From: Campylobacteraceae bacterium
GTDB taxonomy: Bacteria > Campylobacterota > Campylobacteria > Campylobacterales > Sulfurospirillaceae
Assembly (NCBI GenBank): GCA_027040375.1
Contig: JALUMJ010000123.1
Location: 1-8,672, forward strand
Direction of reading: 5' to 3'
DNA: 8,672 nucleotides
Shown: one piece after another, positions 1 through 6,123 of the stretch
Position numbering within the stretch: the stretch's first letter is position 1
How the letters are laid out: the number at the start of each line of letters is the position of its first letter
Notes under the pieces: generated by a model
What the model was told of the DNA's origin: nothing
The model's input: only the letters and a program-made list of their open reading frames with translations
Databases searched by the model: none
Made by a program: the position numbers and the translations under genes

Positions 1-657
1 AAGCGTAGATAATAACTCTTTGCTGTTATCTAAAATACCTAAAGTATCGGTTAAAAATATAATTTTTTCAGCATTTAATGCAACTGCAATTTCGCTAGCA
101 GCTAAATCTGCATTGATATTAAATCCAGGATGATTTGTGCCTCCACTTGCTATTGGAGCGATAACAGGAATGAACTTTTCAGCGATTAATTCTTCTATAA
201 TATGATGATTTATATGCGTGATTTCTCCAACCAACCCATACTTCTGCTCATCCAATGCTTTTGCTTCTATAAAGCTTGCATCTTTGCCTGTTACTCCTAT
301 GGCTTTGGCACCATGGTGATTTAGCAGATTTGTGATTTCTTTGTTTATGTTTCCACCAAGAACCATCTCTACGACTTCCATGATATCTTCATTCGTTACT
401 CTTAGCCCATCTACAAATTCACTTTTTATCTTTAATTTATCAAGAAGATTATTTATCTTTTTTCCACCACCGTGTATGATAACTGGTTTTATGCCCACTA
501 AGTATAAAAGCACTATATCTTGGGCAAATTTTTCTTTCAAAATAGGATCAGCCTGCGCAGAGCCCCCATATTTTATGACTATAGTTTTTTTACTGAAGTG
601 CTTAATATATGGCAAAGCATCCATAAGTGTTCTAGCTTGTTGTATTTTCTTTTTCAT
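1..657 (-). CDS. argB: Acetylglutamate kinase (ArgB), C-terminus cut off by the window edge
   Basis: This enzyme phosphorylates N-acetyl-L-glutamate with ATP, the second step of arginine synthesis, in the cytosol. The first 219 residues are present; the family is usually about 280-300, so the C-terminal quarter lies beyond the left edge. Visible amino acid kinase motifs are KYGGSAQ (29-35, phosphate-binding lysine K29), HGGGKKIN (62-69), DGLRVT (83-88, substrate arginine R86), LVGEI (142-146) and NINADLAA (180-187, D183). The stretch of about 25 residues before the kinase core resembles the N-terminal helix of arginine-inhibited family members, so feedback inhibition by arginine is plausible (inference). 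The ATG is preceded by AAAGGAG at good spacing. It is the last gene seen in the minus-strand run, 81 bases after lpxK. No other arginine gene is visible here. Confidence 0.95.
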   Translation of the reverse strand, partial: MKKKIQQARTLMDALPYIKHFSKKTIVIKYGGSAQADPILKEKFAQDIVLLYLVGIKPVIIHGGGKKINNLLDKLKIKSEFVDGLRVTNEDIMEVVEMVLGGNINKEITNLLNHHGAKAIGVTGKDASFIEAKALDEQKYGLVGEITHINHHIIEELIAEKFIPVIAPIASGGTNHPGFNINADLAASEIAVALNAEKIIFLTDTLGILDNSKELLSTL

Positions 658-738
658 TTTATTTCTCCTTTAGTAGAAGCAAAGTTCCTGCTAAATGTTT
701 TGCCCTTGGCGAGAGTATTTTTTAACTTGGGGGCAATT

Positions 739-1671
739 CTATCTAAAATTGTCTAAAAATGTCTTTATTTGTTGTTTGATTTGAGGGTTTACCTCGATGC
801 TTAGTTGCAATATCGAAAGATTTAATCCAAAATTTTCCATCTTTACTGCATCTTTTTGGGTGGTTAATATAGAACTAGCATTATATTTATTTACTAAACT
901 TTCTAACTCTTTTTTGGTAAAGTTGTGATGATCTTCAAAGTAAACTTTATCTATTAAGTTTTTTGGCAAAAACTCATCTAATCTCATGGGCTTTGATATG
1001 CCAGTTATAAGTATCATTTTTTTTGTAGGGTTTGATATCTCAACTTTTCTTGTAAAATCTCTGTTTTCACTCACAACCAAATCAGCACTATTGTATAAAT
1101 ATCTAGGTTCTCTGTAAGCTCCGCTAGGAAGACAAAATGGGAGTGTTGGTTCCACGCTTGGTTTTATAAGTACATCAAACTTCTTTATGTGTGATTTGCT
1201 AAATCCATCATCTAAAAAGATAGGCTTACATGTAAGAGATTTTGCAAGCTCTATAGCTTTTATTCTATCTTCGCTAACGATAACAACAGCGTTTGGCAAA
1301 GATTTTGCGTATAGCATGGCTTCATCGCCGCTTTGTGATACATCACACAAGATATTATTGTTTTTAGAAACTACCACCAAGCCATCGCTTGATCTGCCAT
1401 ATCCTCTTAGAATAATCGCACAATTATCATACTCTTTTGCCAGCTCTATGGTTAATGGTGTTTTGCCACTTCCTCCAACAGTAAGATTCCCTATGCTTAT
1501 GATTGGCGTTTTAAAGTCAATCTTTTTTGCAAATAATCTTTTTGAGATAACTATCAGACAATATAAAAAAGTAAAGGGAAGAAGTATAAATGAGAGTAAA
1601 AATTGTAAAAAAGTTTTTGGGTAAAAGAGATATTTTTCTACCCAAAGTATGAGATTCTTTTTGTCAAACAC
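739..1671 (-). CDS. lpxK: Tetraacyldisaccharide 4'-kinase (LpxK), GTG start
   Basis: LpxK transfers phosphate from ATP to the 4' position of the tetraacyl disaccharide 1-phosphate, making lipid IVA on the inner face of the inner membrane. The 310 residues match the usual family length. A hydrophobic membrane-anchoring helix spans about 20-43. The P-loop is GNLTVGGSGKTP (61-72), followed by RGYGR (89-93), GDEA (115-118), DDGF (154-157), LPSGAYREP (181-189), ITGISKP (222-228), the FEDHHNF block (245-251, catalytic-region histidines) and TTQKDAVK (270-277). The start codon is GTG and overlaps the end of the upstream aminotransferase by 8 bases. There is no strong ribosome-binding site, which suggests translational coupling. 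The frame begins with the hydrophobic and aromatic N-terminus expected of LpxK, so I keep this start. It belongs to the nadE-aminotransferase-lpxK-argB run. Confidence 0.95.
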   Translation of the reverse strand: MFDKKNLILWVEKYLFYPKTFLQFLLSFILLPFTFLYCLIVISKRLFAKKIDFKTPIISIGNLTVGGSGKTPLTIELAKEYDNCAIILRGYGRSSDGLVVVSKNNNILCDVSQSGDEAMLYAKSLPNAVVIVSEDRIKAIELAKSLTCKPIFLDDGFSKSHIKKFDVLIKPSVEPTLPFCLPSGAYREPRYLYNSADLVVSENRDFTRKVEISNPTKKMILITGISKPMRLDEFLPKNLIDKVYFEDHHNFTKKELESLVNKYNASSILTTQKDAVKMENFGLNLSILQLSIEVNPQIKQQIKTFLDNFR

Positions 1672-2797
1672 GAGTTTTGGCGATTTCTTTTATCTTTTCA
1701 CAAATATAATAAACCTCAGAATCTTTAAGGCTTGGATATATCGGAAGGGAGAGTATCTTTTGATAATTATTTAGAGCATGAGGAAAATCATTTACACGGA
1801 TATTATATTTGTGCTTGTAATATGTAAGAAGATGAATTGGTATATAATGAAGTGCAGTGTTGATTCCGTTTTCTTTTAATTCTCTAGCAAAACTATCTCT
1901 GTTTTTGTCAATCTTTATGATATATTGACTAAATATATGCTCTCTTTTTTCAATTGGAGTGCTTACATGTACACAATTTGCGAGTTCTTTGTCATATATT
2001 TTTGCTATTTGTTGCCTTCTTCTTATGAAATCTTTATTTTTTTCTAATTGCCCTAAAGCATAAGCTGCATTTAACTCATTCATGTCATATTTTAGTCCGA
2101 TATCTATAACATCATAAACATACCCAAGGTTACCATAAGAATCCCAGCCCTCGTTTACTATAGCATGTGTTCGTAAGAGTTTAGCTCTGTCTTTTAGCTT
2201 TTCATTGTTAGTTGTCATGATCCCACCACTTGCAACTGCATGTTTCATTTGCGGTGAAAATCTAAATGTAGTGATATCAGCTTTTAAACCACCTATTCTA
2301 GTGCCATTGTATGAGGCACCCATGGCTTCAGAGGCATCTTCTATGATTCTGATATCATATAATTTTGCTATTTTATAAAGTCTATTCAAGTCGGTTGGTT
2401 GCCCTGCTATATGATTTATAAAGGCACCTTTTAATTTTTTACTTCTGTTCTTTTCTAAAAGTATTTCTAATTCATCTAAATTTATATTAAAATCATCTTC
2501 ATCAATATCTACAAAAATAGGTTCAGCGTCAAAATGCCTCACCACTTCAGCGATGGAAGGGAAAGCATTTACGGAGCAAATTATCTTATCACCTCGTTTT
2601 AAATCAAGAGCACACATAGCAAGATGCATAGCAGAGGTGCTATTGTTTGTGGATATTGCATATTTGCTATTTATATATTTTGAAAAGTCATTTTCTAGTT
2701 TTTCAACTTTATTTGGAGAATCCAACTCTAAGACCTCATTTATATAATTTTTCTCTTTTTTATCTATATATGGCTTGTAAAATGGTATCTCTTTCAT
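1664..2797 (-). CDS. DegT/DnrJ/EryC1/StrS-family PLP aminotransferase, probably acting on a nucleotide sugar
   Basis: This is a fold-type I PLP enzyme of the family that converts keto-sugars to amino-sugars (PseC and ArnB are relatives); the actual substrate is unknown. Residues below are numbered from an upstream ATG at 2812. Visible features are the phosphate-binding NNSTSAMHLA region (56-65), EDASEAMGA (158-166, with D159 contacting the PLP ring nitrogen), candidate Schiff-base lysine K190 in SPQMKHAVASGG, KYDMNELNAA (241-250), HYIPIHLL (322-329) and LSLPIYPSL (354-362). I choose the second ATG at 2797 because AAGGA sits six bases before it and the protein then begins MKEIPFYKP, as relatives do. 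That gives 377 residues and an 11-base gap after nadE. The ATG at 2812 would overlap the nadE stop (ATGA) but lacks a good ribosome-binding site. Position next to lpxK hints at a surface glycolipid role (inference). Confidence 0.88.
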   Translation of the reverse strand: MKEIPFYKPYIDKKEKNYINEVLELDSPNKVEKLENDFSKYINSKYAISTNNSTSAMHLAMCALDLKRGDKIICSVNAFPSIAEVVRHFDAEPIFVDIDEDDFNINLDELEILLEKNRSKKLKGAFINHIAGQPTDLNRLYKIAKLYDIRIIEDASEAMGASYNGTRIGGLKADITTFRFSPQMKHAVASGGIMTTNNEKLKDRAKLLRTHAIVNEGWDSYGNLGYVYDVIDIGLKYDMNELNAAYALGQLEKNKDFIRRRQQIAKIYDKELANCVHVSTPIEKREHIFSQYIIKIDKNRDSFARELKENGINTALHYIPIHLLTYYKHKYNIRVNDFPHALNNYQKILSLPIYPSLKDSEVYYICEKIKEIAKTRV

Positions 2798-2808
2798 GTA
2801 ATTCCTTT

Positions 2809-3612
2809 TCATAATTTTATATCTCTTGAGTATAAAAAATCGTGCCCGATAGTTCGATTGCCTATCTTTGCGATTATTGGTAGTTTTCTTTTAAATTGAT
2901 TTTTATAAATTTTGTTTTTTACTAATTCTATAAGTTCTTTTTCAATTCCAACATCTAACATCTCTTTTTCATTCATTCTTTTATCTACAAAATACTCTAA
3001 TGCAATATCAATTTTGGCATATGTATAACCCAAGTCGTCTTCATCGCTTTGACCTTCCCAAAGATCAGCCGATGGAGGCTTAGATATGATTTGCTCTGGC
3101 ACCCCAAGATATCTAGCAAATTCAAAAATTTGTGTTTTATATAAATCCCCTATAGGATTGAGTGCACTTGCAAGGTCACCAAAAAGTGTGCCATAGCCTA
3201 GCAATAGTTCACTTTTATTACTAGTACCAAGAACCAACGCATTTTGTTTTGCAGAGACATCATAAAGAATAGACATTCTAGCTCTTGCACTAAAATTTCC
3301 TATTCTAAGGTTGTCTGTTTTTTTGTCATTAAAATACGCATCTAAGATTGGGGCAATAGAGATTTTTTCAAAAGAGATATCAAATTTTTCGCATAAACAC
3401 AGTGCATCATCAAGGCTGCTTTGACTAGAATTTGATGATGGCATCATGATACCCTTGAAATTTTCGCCAAAAGCTTTTTTAGCCAATACTGCAACGACAG
3501 CAGAATCAATTCCACCGCTCAATCCAAGTATTGTATTTTTTAATCCAGTTTTATGTACTTCATCTTGCAAAAATTTTATAAGGTATGATTCTATTAAATT
3601 ATATTTTTGCAA
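2809..3612 (-). CDS. nadE: NH3-dependent NAD+ synthetase (NadE), TTG start
   Basis: NadE adenylates nicotinic acid adenine dinucleotide with ATP and amidates it to NAD+, the last step of NAD synthesis. The 267-residue protein has only the synthetase domain. The N-terminal nitrilase/glutaminase domain of the long bacterial type is absent, so free ammonia is the expected nitrogen donor. Motifs are the PP-loop LGLSGGIDSAVV (29-40), GTSNKSELLLGYGT (129-142), GDLYKTQIF (155-163) and KPPSADLWEGQSDEDDLG (178-195), all typical. The start codon is TTG, five bases after a GGAG, and the first residues (MQKYNLIESY) fit the family. It is the first gene of the minus-strand run; a TATAAT element about 40 bases upstream probably drives it. 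The downstream aminotransferase begins at or just past its stop. Confidence 0.95.
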   Translation of the reverse strand: MQKYNLIESYLIKFLQDEVHKTGLKNTILGLSGGIDSAVVAVLAKKAFGENFKGIMMPSSNSSQSSLDDALCLCEKFDISFEKISIAPILDAYFNDKKTDNLRIGNFSARARMSILYDVSAKQNALVLGTSNKSELLLGYGTLFGDLASALNPIGDLYKTQIFEFARYLGVPEQIISKPPSADLWEGQSDEDDLGYTYAKIDIALEYFVDKRMNEKEMLDVGIEKELIELVKNKIYKNQFKRKLPIIAKIGNRTIGHDFLYSRDIKL

Positions 3613-3760
3613 AAATACTCCTATTTGTAGTTAGGTACTTAACGCATAAAATTATACTAAAGAAAGTATTAATTGTTTCTTTTAAATTTAATTTTTTTAT
3701 TTAAGCTTTAAATTATTTTGCTACAATAGACATCGTTAGATTTAAAATGGGAGAATAAAA
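3613..3760. promoter_or_regulatory. Divergent promoter region between nadE and the hydrolase gene
   Basis: This 148-base spacer is very AT-rich and holds no gene. On the plus strand, TGCTACAAT (3719-3727) is an extended -10 of the Campylobacter sigma-70 type (TGnTATAAT). It lies after a T-rich stretch, and GGGAG at 3749-3753 is the ribosome-binding site of the hydrolase. On the minus strand, TATAAT (3656-3651) is a perfect -10 preceded by a T-rich run; it would give a leader of about 30 bases ending in the GGAG before the nadE TTG. No clear -35 is seen on either side, as is normal in Campylobacter. No operator palindrome stands out. Start sites are predicted only. Confidence 0.65.
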
Positions 3761-4354
3761 ATGGATATTTTACAAAAACCTTGTGGTGCTTATATGACAA
3801 ATTGTTATATCGTCAAAATTGATGGTAAAGAGTTGATAATAGACCCAGGTATTGATGCCACTTCTTGGGTAAAGCAAAATGTTAAAAATCCTTTGGCTAT
3901 TCTAAACACGCATGGGCATTTTGATCATGTTTGGAGCAACCAAGAGTTAAAGGAGTTTTACGATATACCTATCTATACTCCCAAAGATGATATTTTTATG
4001 CTAGAGAGCGATCCGTTTTCACAAGGAACACCATCTAGTCAAGCAGATTTTATTGTTAAAGGAGATGAGCTTTTTGACATACAAGGCATAAAGGTACAGT
4101 ACTATTTTTTCCCAGGACATACGCCAGGGTGTAGTTGTGTTTTGATTGAAAACTCGTTATTTAGTGGTGATTTTATATTTAAAAATTCTATTGGGCGAGT
4201 TGATTTTCCTTTTAGTAGCCCAGAAGACATGAAAAAAAGTATAGATAAATTTTTAGATTTTAAAGAAGATTTCGATATTTATCCAGGACATGGTGAAAAA
4301 ACTACAGTTTTTGAAGAACAACAAACTTTGCCAGCTTGGAAAAATTATATCTGA
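3761..4354 (+). CDS. Glyoxalase II-like metallo-beta-lactamase-fold hydrolase
   Basis: This is a 197-residue cytosolic metallohydrolase (no signal peptide). The zinc-binding signature is complete: THGHFDH at 50-56 (H51, H53, D55, H56), H120 in PGHTPG (118-123), D137 in SGDFIF and H177 in PGHGEKT (175-181). This is the short MBL-fold form related to glyoxalase II and lacks the C-terminal glutathione-binding domain of true GloB. Substrate is therefore open: a thioester or another hydrolysable metabolite. In Campylobacter jejuni a homologue (Cj0809c) also lies next to nadE, so the pairing looks conserved (from memory, not checked). The ATG has GGGAG at proper spacing and its own extended -10 promoter. 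It is transcribed alone and converges on the hot-dog gene. Confidence 0.9.
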   Translation: MDILQKPCGAYMTNCYIVKIDGKELIIDPGIDATSWVKQNVKNPLAILNTHGHFDHVWSNQELKEFYDIPIYTPKDDIFMLESDPFSQGTPSSQADFIVKGDELFDIQGIKVQYYFFPGHTPGCSCVLIENSLFSGDFIFKNSIGRVDFPFSSPEDMKKSIDKFLDFKEDFDIYPGHGEKTTVFEEQQTLPAWKNYI

Positions 4355-4360
4355 TTTTAT

Positions 4361-4400
4361 GCGATAAGGTTAAAGAGTATGATAATCCTTATTGATATTT
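4361..4400 (+). terminator. Weak hairpin with T-rich tail, possible terminator of the hydrolase gene
   Basis: ATAAGG (4364-4369) can pair with CCTTAT (4387-4392). A G-U pair and a C-G pair extend the stem to about 8 bp, with a loop of 17 bases. On the plus strand it is followed by ATATTTTTTATTTTTG, a broken U-tract. It overlaps the 3' end of the convergent hot-dog gene. The stem is weak and the loop large, so this is only a candidate. Confidence 0.27.
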
Positions 4401-4915
4401 TTTATTTTTGTTTTGAGTATGTGGTTTTCTAAAAGGACAGCTTGAAAAAATCCTTCAAAAATTTTGATTTCGTTGATTTCACCTATGACTTTTATCTCTC
4501 TTTTTCTTGAATCTTCAAACTTAGCAAATGCTTTAAATTCTATAAGATCTCCACTTTTAGCAGGTGCTAAAAACTTTACTTTACTACTTATGATTACAAG
4601 GTTTTTTTCATTCACGGCAACGGCCGCTGCATATTCAGCTCCACCATATATAAATCCATTGTGGATAAGTCCTAGATTATCTACTTTCATTTCATTTGTT
4701 GTTTGAAGGGTTGTTTTAGATTTTGATTTTTCAAGAGATATTATATTTCCGATTAGGTTTGATCGTACTTTTGTGTGCGTTTTCAAATCATCTCGTTCTT
4801 CAAAATCACTAATCTGAGATACTTCTTTATCATTATCAAACTCGTCAAAATCTTCTTCAGTTTGAGGTATTTTATTTAATTCTTCATACACCATTTCTTG
4901 AGCATCATCTGCCAT
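4370..4915 (-). CDS. Sigma-28-controlled hot-dog-fold protein (Cj0977-like)
   Basis: The protein has 181 residues in two parts: a strongly acidic, probably disordered N-terminus (about 1-45, rich in D and E) and a hot-dog domain (about 50-170). The core run around GLIHNGFIYGG (82-92), then AAAVAV, SKVKFLAPAKSGD (111-123) and FKAFAKF resembles the acyl-CoA-binding domain of FapR and PaaI-type thioesterases. The usual PaaI HGG/catalytic Asp arrangement is not evident, so ligand binding is as likely as catalysis. C. jejuni Cj0977 is a known hot-dog protein expressed from a sigma-28 promoter, not part of the flagellum but needed for full virulence or motility-related traits. This gene matches it in architecture, in its cmoB neighbour and in promoter type. 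AGGA lies six bases before the ATG. Its stop is 15 bases from that of the convergent hydrolase. Confidence 0.85.
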   Translation of the reverse strand: MADDAQEMVYEELNKIPQTEEDFDEFDNDKEVSQISDFEERDDLKTHTKVRSNLIGNIISLEKSKSKTTLQTTNEMKVDNLGLIHNGFIYGGAEYAAAVAVNEKNLVIISSKVKFLAPAKSGDLIEFKAFAKFEDSRKREIKVIGEINEIKIFEGFFQAVLLENHILKTKIKNINKDYHTL

Positions 4916-4942
4916 ACTTATTCCTCGTCTTGTTTAGTTGAT

Positions 4943-4969
4943 ATATCGGCTAATTACTTTCTTAATTTA
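4943..4969 (-). promoter_or_regulatory. Flagellar sigma-28 (FliA) promoter of the hot-dog gene
   Basis: Read on the minus strand, TAAA (4969-4966), exactly 15 bases, then GCCGATAT (4950-4943). The enterobacterial FliA consensus is TAAA-N15-GCCGATAA and the Campylobacter -10 form is CGATWT, so only the last base differs from the enterobacterial form and the Campylobacter form is matched. Transcription should begin near 4936, giving a leader of about 20 bases that contains the AGGA ribosome-binding site. The -35 lies within the last codons of cmoB and the -10 just after its stop, so cmoB coding and promoter sequence overlap. Confidence 0.85.
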
Positions 4970-5856
4970 ACATATATGCGTTTTGGTGCAGGATAACCTT
5001 CTATTGTAAGATTTTTGTCTGTTGGGTCTAGGAAATTTTCAAGACTTTCACCAGCAATCCAATCAGTTTTTCTCTGTTCATCTAGATTTGTAGTTTTTAT
5101 CTCTAAAATTTCAAAATCTTTAAATTTTGCTCTACAGGCCCAATTCTCAAGCGCTTTTATAGTTGGTATAAAGTATATATTTGGAATTTTTGAATACCTA
5201 TCCTTAGGACTTAGTGAAAATTCACCATCCCCATCTATCATAAATGTGTCCAATATAAGCTCGCCACCTTTATTTAAGCCTTTATAAAGTGCTTTCAAAG
5301 AGTTTATAGGATCACTCCTGTGATATAAAACACCCAAACAAAAGATAACATCAAATTTGTTTTCATAAAACGGTAAATGTTCAATTCCAAGAAGCTCAAA
5401 CTCTATACCAGATTTTACGAAGTGATTTATAAAATCAAATTGTGTTTTGTAGTGAATTGATGGGTCAAATCCTACCAGTTTTTTAGGTTTTTGCTCTAGC
5501 ATTCTAAAAAGATAATAGCCATTGTTACAGCCTATATCTGCTACACATTTATCTTTTAAATCAAAATGTGGTTCTAAAAGATTGTATTTGATGTAGCTTT
5601 TCCATTCACTATCTATAAAAGTTCCAAACAGATCAAAAGGACCTTTTCTCCAAGGTCTAAGAGCCCAAGCAAGGTCTTTTATCTCTTGAATGTCATCTTT
5701 TTTTAAAGTTTCACTTGAGATTTTGATGGTATTAGAGTTTTGAAATATGATATCTTTTGGTGAAGGAAGTTTATCTAGTCCTGAGCGCAAAACTTTTATA
5801 TCTTTCCACTCATACCATTTGAGTCTATCGACTCTTATCTTTTTTAAATCTATCAA
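4954..5856 (-). CDS. cmoB: tRNA U34 carboxymethyltransferase (CmoB), TTG start
   Basis: CmoB transfers a carboxymethyl group from carboxy-S-adenosylmethionine to 5-hydroxyuridine at tRNA position 34, giving cmo5U, which widens wobble decoding. The 300 residues compare with 323 in E. coli; the N-terminus is shorter and divergent. Diagnostic stretches are LRPWRKGPF (66-74), IDSEWKSYIKY (81-91), the SAM-fold motif VADIGCNNGYY (105-115), GFDPS (129-133), LGVLYHRSDP (174-183), EQRKTDW (260-266), ESLENFLDP (270-278) and EGYPAPKR (286-293). The start codon is TTG, overlapping the upstream lipoprotein stop (TTGA). An in-frame stop lies six codons upstream and the first internal ATG is at residue 119, so TTG is the best choice. 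The ribosome-binding site is weak, implying coupling. The partner gene cmoA, which makes carboxy-SAM, is not in this window. Confidence 0.94.
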   Translation of the reverse strand: MIDLKKIRVDRLKWYEWKDIKVLRSGLDKLPSPKDIIFQNSNTIKISSETLKKDDIQEIKDLAWALRPWRKGPFDLFGTFIDSEWKSYIKYNLLEPHFDLKDKCVADIGCNNGYYLFRMLEQKPKKLVGFDPSIHYKTQFDFINHFVKSGIEFELLGIEHLPFYENKFDVIFCLGVLYHRSDPINSLKALYKGLNKGGELILDTFMIDGDGEFSLSPKDRYSKIPNIYFIPTIKALENWACRAKFKDFEILEIKTTNLDEQRKTDWIAGESLENFLDPTDKNLTIEGYPAPKRIYVKLRK

Positions 5857-6074
5857 TTTTTGACCGCTTCTTTAGCGCCTTCATATACTTTTTTTACGCC
5901 ATTACTCATATCTTTATATTCTATAAGATTTTTATCACAGCTTTTATGATAAATCCCCATGGAATCATAATATTCGTGACATTCGTTATAGTATTCGTTA
6001 GATATACCTCTATCATTGAAATATATGCAACCTGTAAAAAGTATGGATATCACCAAGATTAATAATATTTTCAT
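5853..6074 (-). CDS. Small putative lipoprotein of unknown function
   Basis: The frame encodes 73 residues. It opens with a short signal peptide: MK, a hydrophobic core LLILVISILF, then TGC, with C16 as the likely lipidated cysteine. The lipobox LFTGC is slightly off consensus but acceptable. The mature part is about 58 residues, polar and tyrosine-rich, with the run YYNECHEYYDSMGIYHKSC carrying two more cysteines (C32, C46) that could form a disulfide in the periplasm. The C-terminus looks like an amphipathic helix. I recognise no domain. It overlaps cmoB by 4 bases (TTGA) and is the first gene of the lipoprotein-cmoB-hot-dog run. A small putative lipoprotein gene (Cj0978c) also lies beside Cj0977 in C. 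jejuni, from memory; homology to this one is unproven. No strong ribosome-binding site precedes the ATG. Confidence 0.75.
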   Translation of the reverse strand: MKILLILVISILFTGCIYFNDRGISNEYYNECHEYYDSMGIYHKSCDKNLIEYKDMSNGVKKVYEGAKEAVKN

Positions 6075-6123
6075 ACGATTATGATAACATTACATTTATG
6101 ATACACTACTTAAAGGATTTAAA
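6075..6123. promoter_or_regulatory. Divergent spacer between the lipoprotein gene and lemA
   Basis: This 49-base spacer must hold the start of both divergent transcripts unless they begin inside the opposing genes. TATGAT (6097-6102, plus) is a candidate -10 for lemA, with AAAGGA at 6112-6117 as its ribosome-binding site. TATCAT (6103-6098, minus) is an almost coincident candidate -10 for the lipoprotein gene. The octamer TTATGATA occurs twice (6079-6086 and 6096-6103), 17 bases apart. No -35 is recognisable, and these assignments are weak. Confidence 0.35.

Noticed and set aside
699..738. Inverted repeat TTGCCC...GGGCAA between lpxK and argB as a terminator
   Set aside because: The loop is over 20 bases and no U-tract follows in either direction.
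332..756. Open frames on the plus strand opposite argB
   Set aside because: They are antisense to a well-supported kinase, have low-complexity Phe/Leu/Ser-rich translations and lack family motifs.
1187..1624. 145-residue plus-strand open frame opposite lpxK
   Set aside because: It lies fully antisense to the LpxK P-loop and DDGF coding region; no ribosome-binding site or recognisable domain.
3761..4354. Calling the hydrolase gloB (glyoxalase II)
   Set aside because: The C-terminal glutathione-binding domain of true GloB is missing; only the zinc-binding MBL core is present.
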